DNA of 64,000 nucleotides from Angiostrongylus vasorum (Eukaryota; Nematoda; Chromadorea; Rhabditida; Metastrongylidae), in the NCBI GenBank assembly GCA_018806985.1, contig JADANN010000458.1:248001-312000 (forward strand), given 5' to 3'. The notes under the pieces were generated by a model. That model did no database searches and was not told the DNA's origin. It saw nothing but the letters and a program-made list of their open reading frames with translations. The number at the start of each line of letters is the position of its first letter. The stretch's first letter is position 1. Below, in pieces: positions 57,846 to 64,000 of the stretch. The translations under genes were made by a program, and so were the position numbers.

Positions 57846-58944
57846 TATAATGAATAAACAAATAAATAAATAAATAGATAAACAATTCGATTACTAGAAA
57901 CTCTATCAAAAACGAGGACATAATAGGTGAAGCTTCTCACGTTTCGTTGTTACGCTAAACAACCTCTGCGTGAATAGTCACCTTCCATCGTTTTTGTTGT
58001 TTATTTCTCCTGACTTGCCAAACTACGATAAGTTGCGGAATTTCATTCTACAGCCGTATCTCTCAAGGTCGGGTTTCCACTCGTCCGACTAACTGAACTT
58101 GACTGAGCTTCCAATTGTTTTCTTTTCTTTTTTTTAAAACTCGACTGAGGTACGGACCAATATCACCGCGAGAAATGCAAGGTGGCGTCTTCCGCGTTCG
58201 TTTCACATATCAAGTGTTCTTCGTTAAGTGTTGATCTTTTGAGGTCGTGATACCCCATCGTTTTACCGAAGAAACTGAAAAAGCCACTTGATAATCCATG
58301 TCGCTCACGACGGCGCCTTTTTATATTGTTCTTAGCATGCGAAACTATTCATGACTACTTCGTGCTTTGCAAATTCTTTACTTCTGACGAAATTTGAAGC
58401 ATCGCTCGAGGGTAATCTTGTTCTGGATAAAGTCATTTAAATAAAGTCTCTTGTCTGTCTTTCCAAGCTCGTTAGCAGACGAGGAACTTGAAGGGATATG
58501 AGTAGAAATTCCTTTCATGTTTATCGCACCTCAAAGCTGTCAGAGGGTCTTGGTTATTCAAGAAACAACAATGACATCACAGCCTTTGTACCAAGTCTTT
58601 TATTTTAGTTGGTTGTGGTGAAAAAGCCGCACATATATCATTCTGAGTTCCACCTGATCCACGTTTACTTTTAATTGGACTTCTAGATAGAACTGTTGAA
58701 ACAGACCCTGACTTTCATTCACTGGATGACCATAGAACCACTGCCACCACTGACCCTGCCTTAGAAGAGCCTGACAAAGCGAATCGATCACTATAAGTAC
58801 TTTAAAAGACTTAGGAACACTCTCCAGTTGTGACTAGGCGGAAGCACAGTTACAAAATTTCCAAGAAATTTGTAACGAGGCTTGTGTGTGTATGTTGTAA
58901 CAAATCATTATTGTTGATAGTAGAGTTGTTATAGGGTTGCCTAG
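57846..58944. other. Upstream of the EB/Kunitz gene; no gene seen
   Basis: No repeat family recognised. The region should hold the promoter of the gene starting at 58945. Confidence 0.4.
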
Positions 58945-61900
58945 ATGAATTACCATTGGAAAGCATTCATTCGCTGCCTTTGGTCGGATCTTCACAAAAT
59001 GCTAATACTTATCCTTGGAGCAGTCACTATGTTCTCAACAGGTGTGTTCATTTAAGTTTCGTATAACAATTGTACGAATTATCATTTATGTAGAACAAGG
59101 CTGCTTTATGCGAGCGTTTTATGTAGAAACTTATGGTTTCATAATCTAGCTGCTTGGCTGCTCAGATTGTTCATTTTAGCTTCTCCACGGAACCGATGGT
59201 GTTCTGAGGAAGACAGATGCGACAGCTGCACGATCCGGCAAGCTCTCGGGACTAAGTGCGCAGAAGATGATGATGGCAAAATCCCTTTTCTATTCTGCAA
59301 TCCAAGAACGAAGTCAGTATTGTGCAGTCCTAAGAAATAAATCAACGCGTGGTCTTTCAGGCTCGTACACTTCTTTCATTGAGAGGACTAACATTTCTCA
59401 GTGAGAACTGCGTTGAAAATGATGATCTGAAATTTTCTGCGCATTCCACAAACTTAATGACACTCAGTACACTACGCGTTTGCGCTCTCGCTCATGGAGA
59501 TAATTTGAGGAATAAGGCAGTTACTAACAGTTTCCGGATGTTAGAAGTACTTCGATCTGGTTTCAGACGTATCGATGTTGACACCTCGTCATATTTGATC
59601 TGTTCCGATGGCATCTACAGGCAAAAACTCTGTTCCAACGAGAGCTTGACTCACTTCAGCCTGTCCACACTAAACTGCGTTGATCCAGCTTCGCTCAATT
59701 TTCACATCCAAGGCACTTCGGGTAATGTTTTTGAAATGTGGTAAAAGTGTTTCTTTTTGCAACAAAATGCGTCTGATTTACCACGTATCCGAGGCTTGTT
59801 AGGAAGATTCTAAGGGTTTTTATAGGAAGTTGCTATCTTACTAGGTTTCACTTCTCACTATTGATGTCTCTCGAAAGTTATAATTATTGCACCCTGTGTC
59901 AGTTGTTTGTAATATTCTCAGTCATCAAGAGACCTGAGTGGATTTTCGTTCATTGTCATGAGGATGGTACGATGACTGAGCCCAGCACGCTCAAGATACA
60001 AGAAGAGTATCTCACTATTACAACGACATTGTCCCTCATTTTTTTAAAAAATATTTTACTAAACAGCAATGTTTGCTAACTACAGAGGAGTCATAGATCT
60101 TAGCTGAGCTTTCGAAAAAAAATCTCGTACCTATTCTCACTATGGACGACCCTGCTGTGTAAACAATCGCGATTCGATAAGCAGGTTCGGTGGTAACATC
60201 ACAACCATCCGCTAGATAAAGATTTTATTGTTCTAAGTGATGATAAATGAACACTGTTGTTCCTGAGATTGTGATTTCGACTATAGCTTCAGTTTAACTA
60301 GGTTTAGTGTCGATTTCCGCTCCCCCAAATCAATCACTAATACGGATGATTGCTGGTGGCAGGGGTTAGGTAGAAAAACTAGCTCAGATAAAGGCAAAGC
60401 AAGGGCCTCAGTAGTGCAGTGTGTAGCACGCGAACCCTCGGAAAGGAAATCGTAGTTCGATCTGGTCTTGGGTCCAAATTATGCGAATACCACAGCATTA
60501 CTGTGGTTGTGTTTCACATCACACCCTACCATGAAAAATTATAGAAGGCAACAAATAAAAAGTTAGCACGGTTGTTTCTTTCGAGATTTGAGAGAATTCA
60601 AAAGTGAGAGTACACATTCATACATATAAAGAGCGGGAATGTCTGATCTACAACCTAATAAGATAGTGCGCCTCGGATCCAGTTACCCGCATAATAAACT
60701 CCTAATGAGGACGTTATAATTGTCATTTGCTATCCCGTTTTTGTTTCTCATGAAGGAACATTACTCTGGTAAGCTCAAGATTGGGTTGTTGCTCTGTGTA
60801 CGTTCTTTAGACACTGCTTTCTTCCGGCAATGTTAACGAGTATTTGTACCATTAATTATCTCATGGATATGTCTAAATGGAGCAAGAAAGTGTTCAGGCT
60901 CAGGACGAGTAGGCGATGTTTGCTCGTTCAATACAGACTGTCTCAGCGGTATGTATTGCGTCATCGGGCGTTGCCGATGCCTCTCGACATACATCGCCGT
61001 TGATGCGTACTGCTATGAACGTCGGTCTTAACCAGCTGCCAGCAATCTTTGCGAGGAAACAACTATAAATTTTTTTTGTCATAGGAATCTCGCCTTCTGA
61101 ATCCGGTTGCTTCTACGATGTACAATGCTCGGTGGTTTGGCCAGGAGCGTACTGCAAGAGCGGCCAGTGCCAGTGCCCCAGTGAAGATATGATGCCCATT
61201 AAGACAAAGTCAGTGTGCTTTTTGAATATTTTCCAGCTTTGGAACAGATTTCGCTTAACTTGGTGACTTAATTCTTTAAAAAAGCATGCCGTCCGCGTCG
61301 TCGCTCCACAAAGATCCAAAGCCTTTACTGTTTATTTGCCAGTGTTTTTACTGAACCACAATGATATTCACTCAATTATTCCCTCTACTTCATGTCATAA
61401 AAATAACAGACTTTGCGTTTACAAAAAAGTCAAAGTAATAGGAGTCGAAACAAGAGCATAGCAAAACAATAAGGAAGTAGTTGAATAATAATAACAATAC
61501 TTCAATAATAAATGATAAACAATGAACAAGTGCATTGTAGTCAATACTTTTCATGGTTCTACCAAAGAACGTAGTGCTTGATTTTTGAGTAGTATAATTG
61601 AAGAGATGGTACGTTTTGTCTGTGGGTGAGTACTGCTGAGCCTTCATGTCCACTTCCCTCACTTCCGCCACCTGATTCTGCTGCTGCTGCCGTTGTTCTG
61701 CCAGCTCCATTGAGTACGATTCATTTCAAATTTTCAAGTTTTTCGATTGTCTCCTGTTTGTTGCGAAATAGGTCTGATTTAGAAGGGAACACAATGGGCA
61801 TAGCGAAATGTAATCCATATGCGTCGTCACTGCCCATTAATGACGAGATGCTGCTTGCAGATGCTCACGAACACAAGTGTGCTGTGAGGGGGAACGGTAG

Positions 61901-63769
61901 GTGGTCGCCATTGGTGTTAAGGGTCCAGGTGCAGACGACCAGAGCTGCTCTTGACCAATAGCGGCCTGGAGTCCGCGTCTCTGTCGCTACAGAAGTTGTC
62001 GGAAACGATACGCGATAGAAAGTCGTTCCAGTGTCACAACGAACGAGTCCGCCCATATTTTCAGGTTGATAACCCTATACCAAGAGACGTTTCCGATCTC
62101 TACGACTGCATCGACAACAGTGGGTTCTGGAGAACTCAAGGACAAGACACGAGTGCTCATCCCATTGGCGTATGTTGCATGAATAGAGGTAAGCCTATTG
62201 CTATGCAAAAAACGTTCTGTGATTTGTACATAATTAGACATAATTAGCACACTTTAAGTTTCTCTATGGATTTCCACATTTTAAACCAGTTCCAAAAAAT
62301 GTTTTATTCTAACTCTTTGTTTTGGCTTAGTGAAATTTCTGCATGATTCGAAACTAACAGATCAAATGAAAAAGAACGTGGGTGACCGTATTCCGTTCGT
62401 CCATGATTGTTTCCAAGTACTAAACAAATTTTAATATTTTCAGCGTAAGACGCAAATACCGCACTCTTTTACTTGGATACCTAGATGGCCCGTCCTCACT
62501 GCTGTTGTGGAACCCAGCGTAATTTCCATTTTCTTGGAATTTTGCTGGTTTAGCCACTATGGTTCCTTGGAGTCCCGAGGTCAGCCTATCCAAAGTGCGT
62601 CCCAGGTCGTCACCACCACACGCAGTCGCCTCTCTAGTGGATCAGAGAGAGATCTGCCGCCATCCTACTAGTTTAATACCAGGATGGAGTTCGATCCTGG
62701 TATTGGTTTACTCTTGGCTGGGCTTCCTAATGGAAATGTCGGACTCCTTCTCATCTTAGGAGACCCTGGTAGGGATTCATCACCCCCACCGCTGCACATC
62801 GCAGCCCAACACTCAGGAACACCTCCTAGCCACGGTGAGGAGGTAAATCGTTAGGAGAAGCGCGTTCTATTGACTCCACGTAGATTCTTTCTTCATGAAA
62901 TTTCAAAATGACATTCCAGCTGGAAGTGTGTGTCAGTGATTTGAGGTGGCCTCCAATAGAAATGGGTTTGATCCCAACCCCCAGGCTAACCAAGCCCCTT
63001 CCCTGAGCTTTCGAAAAATTGGTACTAGACCTGCGTGAGAGGATAGCAACATTGACTCGATTCACCGGTAGGCTATGGTGAGTTGTATAAGCCAGATATG
63101 CGTTCAATCACCTCTAACGATGCTTGATGAAATGAAGTGCGCGGCGCATGCCTCAAGGATTGACTCACACCAGCAGCTTTGTCCCTTTTTTATCCTAGCT
63201 GAAATATATCACAATTTATTGGTGGTCGTATTGCTTTGAAATATAACACTATGCATCCAATTCTGAGTGGGGTTGTGTTTCTACTAGTATTTCCAAAGAA
63301 GGAGCCGTTTGAACATTTTCATTTGACTCAAGCGAGCATCAGCAATTCTCTGCACTTGAAGTTGGCCATTTATAGGTATAGAGTGATCAATAATCAATAT
63401 AATCAATCAATGCCAGGCTTTTTTTTTCAAAAAACAAAGAATTCATCAACGGGTATAAAGCACGCTACGTTCTTTCCTCTACGTGCTAGTGGTTTTGAGA
63501 GTCTTGCAAGGAACTTCAGCTTTAGTCGCTTGATCTCCTGTTCTTATATTTTTTGAATGGTTCTTGTCCAAGCTGGAAATAGCCAATTGTAGCGTTCACC
63601 TGCCAGCAGCCAAAGAGGGGCGAGGCGGACGAGCTGGGCGCGGTGCCGCGGTGGTGGTTCAACAGCGTGGTCGGCTCGTGCCAGCAATTTCTCTTCGATC
63701 CATCTTCTACCGATGTCAGTCCGAACAATTTCGAGACTCTTCATCACTGTGAGAGCTTCTGCAGAGACA
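58945..63769 (+). CDS. Secreted cysteine-rich protein with EB-like and Kunitz-like domains (3' part outside window)
   Basis: Exons: 58945-59041, 59180-59316, 59361-59721, 60898-61020, 61085-61208, 61772-61928, 61993-62188, 63593-63769. All GT-AG, phases agree, 457 codons so far, and the last donor (GACA|GTGAGT) leads out of the window. The N-terminus has a signal peptide ([15 protein letters not shown] from an internal Met). Exons 4 and 5 each hold a short Cys-rich module of EB type ([40 protein letters not shown]). Exon 7 has a further Cys cluster ending GVCCMNRG. Exon 8 reads as a Kunitz-like domain ([16 protein letters not shown]...[13 protein letters not shown]). Such combinations occur in nematode extracellular proteins, often cuticle-linked; the role here is inference. 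Exons 6 and 7 are less certain than the rest. Confidence 0.75.
60285..60570 (-). repeat. Repeat C, diverged copy in intron 3 of the secreted-protein gene
   Basis: CTTCAGTTTAACTAGGTTTA, GGATGATTGCTGGTGGCAGG, AAAAACTAGCTCAGATAAAG and the end GAAGGCAACAAATAAAAAGT. The tRNA-like part reads TAGTGCAGTGTG and AGTTCGATC, closer to polymerase III boxes than in other copies. Confidence 0.8.
62470..62860 (-). repeat. R1 repeat in an intron of the secreted-protein gene
   Basis: Reverse R1: GATGGCCCGTCCTCACTGCT to GGTAAATCGTTAGGAG. Antisense to the gene, between exons 7 and 8. Confidence 0.9.
62930..63200 (+). repeat. SINE-A in an intron of the secreted-protein gene
   Basis: Head TGTCAGTGATTTGAGGTGGC with box B-like GGGTTTGATCCCA, core GAAAAATTGGTACTAGACCT, body CGTTCAATCACCTCTAACGA, tail TTGACTCACACCAGCAGCTT. 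More diverged than the others. Confidence 0.8.
63201..63592. other. Intron sequence, nothing else seen
   Basis: End of the intron before the Kunitz-like exon; the acceptor is TTGTAG at 63587-63592. A plus open frame at 63236-63556 lies in it but has no match to the gene's domains. Confidence 0.45.
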
Positions 63770-64000
63770 GTGAGTTCTAGTCATGGATTTCTCAGATGCT
63801 GTTGGCAATACTACTGCACTATTTTAGTCTATTAAGACCCATCAGATGAACAAAATTTGCATATGCACGAGCATGTACATTAGCGACTTTTTTTTATTTT
63901 TCAAATTTTGAATGCATGATAGCCTCATGGATTCAATGAGATGCAATGAACTCAGATTAAAATAATAAAGAACTACCAGATTTTCGGGGAAAAAAACTAC
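63770..64000. other. Intron sequence to window edge
   Basis: Follows the donor at 63770. No further exon recognised before the window ends. Confidence 0.4.

Noticed and set aside
61626..61735. Pro/Ala-rich exon of the secreted-protein gene
   Set aside because: It would need a weak acceptor and breaks the phase to the next exon, whereas exon 5 joins exon 6 directly in frame. The opposite strand has a Gln-rich open frame that is equally unsupported.
61865..62250. Minus-strand open frames over the secreted-protein gene
   Set aside because: The plus-strand exons fit splice sites and Cys pattern; the minus frames show neither.

Overview
The window is nuclear DNA of a nematode, most likely a strongylid such as a hookworm. 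Evidence: AT-rich sequence, small exons with GT-AG introns, a 13-exon 2-oxoglutarate dehydrogenase with close nematode-type sequence, and a heavy load of RTE, Penelope and BEL/Pao relics plus tRNA-derived SINEs. The species call is inference; no rRNA, tRNA, operon or CRISPR feature was seen.

Three protein-coding genes can be assembled exon by exon with matching splice phases. (1) On the minus strand, 10362 down to 1895, the first 13 exons (620 codons) of the mitochondrial 2-oxoglutarate dehydrogenase E1 gene; the C-terminal exons lie to the left of the window. (2) On the plus strand, 43491-49601, a complete 8-exon gene (668 residues) for a BED zinc finger plus hAT-transposase fold; all seven junctions keep the frame, while one catalytic Asp position appears to be Asn, so it looks like a domesticated transposase. 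(3) On the plus strand from 58945 to past the right edge, a secreted cysteine-rich protein with EB-like modules and a Kunitz-like domain lacking one disulfide pair.

The rest, roughly 10.4-43 kb and 49.7-58.9 kb, is a graveyard of mobile elements. Relics seen: 5'-truncated RTE LINEs (22.3-24.3, 24.8-25.3, 40.9-43.0 kb), a second LINE type (52.9-54.9 kb), the 3' end of a BEL/Pao element with its LTR (25.8-27.6 kb), and Penelope-like elements with GIY-YIG endonuclease (29.8-30.5 kb; head-to-head pair 49.7-52.3 kb). Four short dispersed families recur: R1 (about 390 bp, tail derived from the LINE 3' end), SINE-A and SINE-B (tRNA-derived heads, shared core) and repeat C (about 300 bp, with hairpin versions). 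Family names R1, A, B and C are mine.

The most interesting non-coding signal is a hammerhead-ribozyme-like motif (CTGANGA, short stem, GAAAC-GTC) in the terminal repeats of the Penelope-like elements and in a set of small inverted-pair elements at 0.4, 9.8, 18.7, 25.5, 29.0 and 49.7-52.3 kb. These look like non-autonomous Penelope derivatives: two terminal repeats facing each other with little or no coding body.
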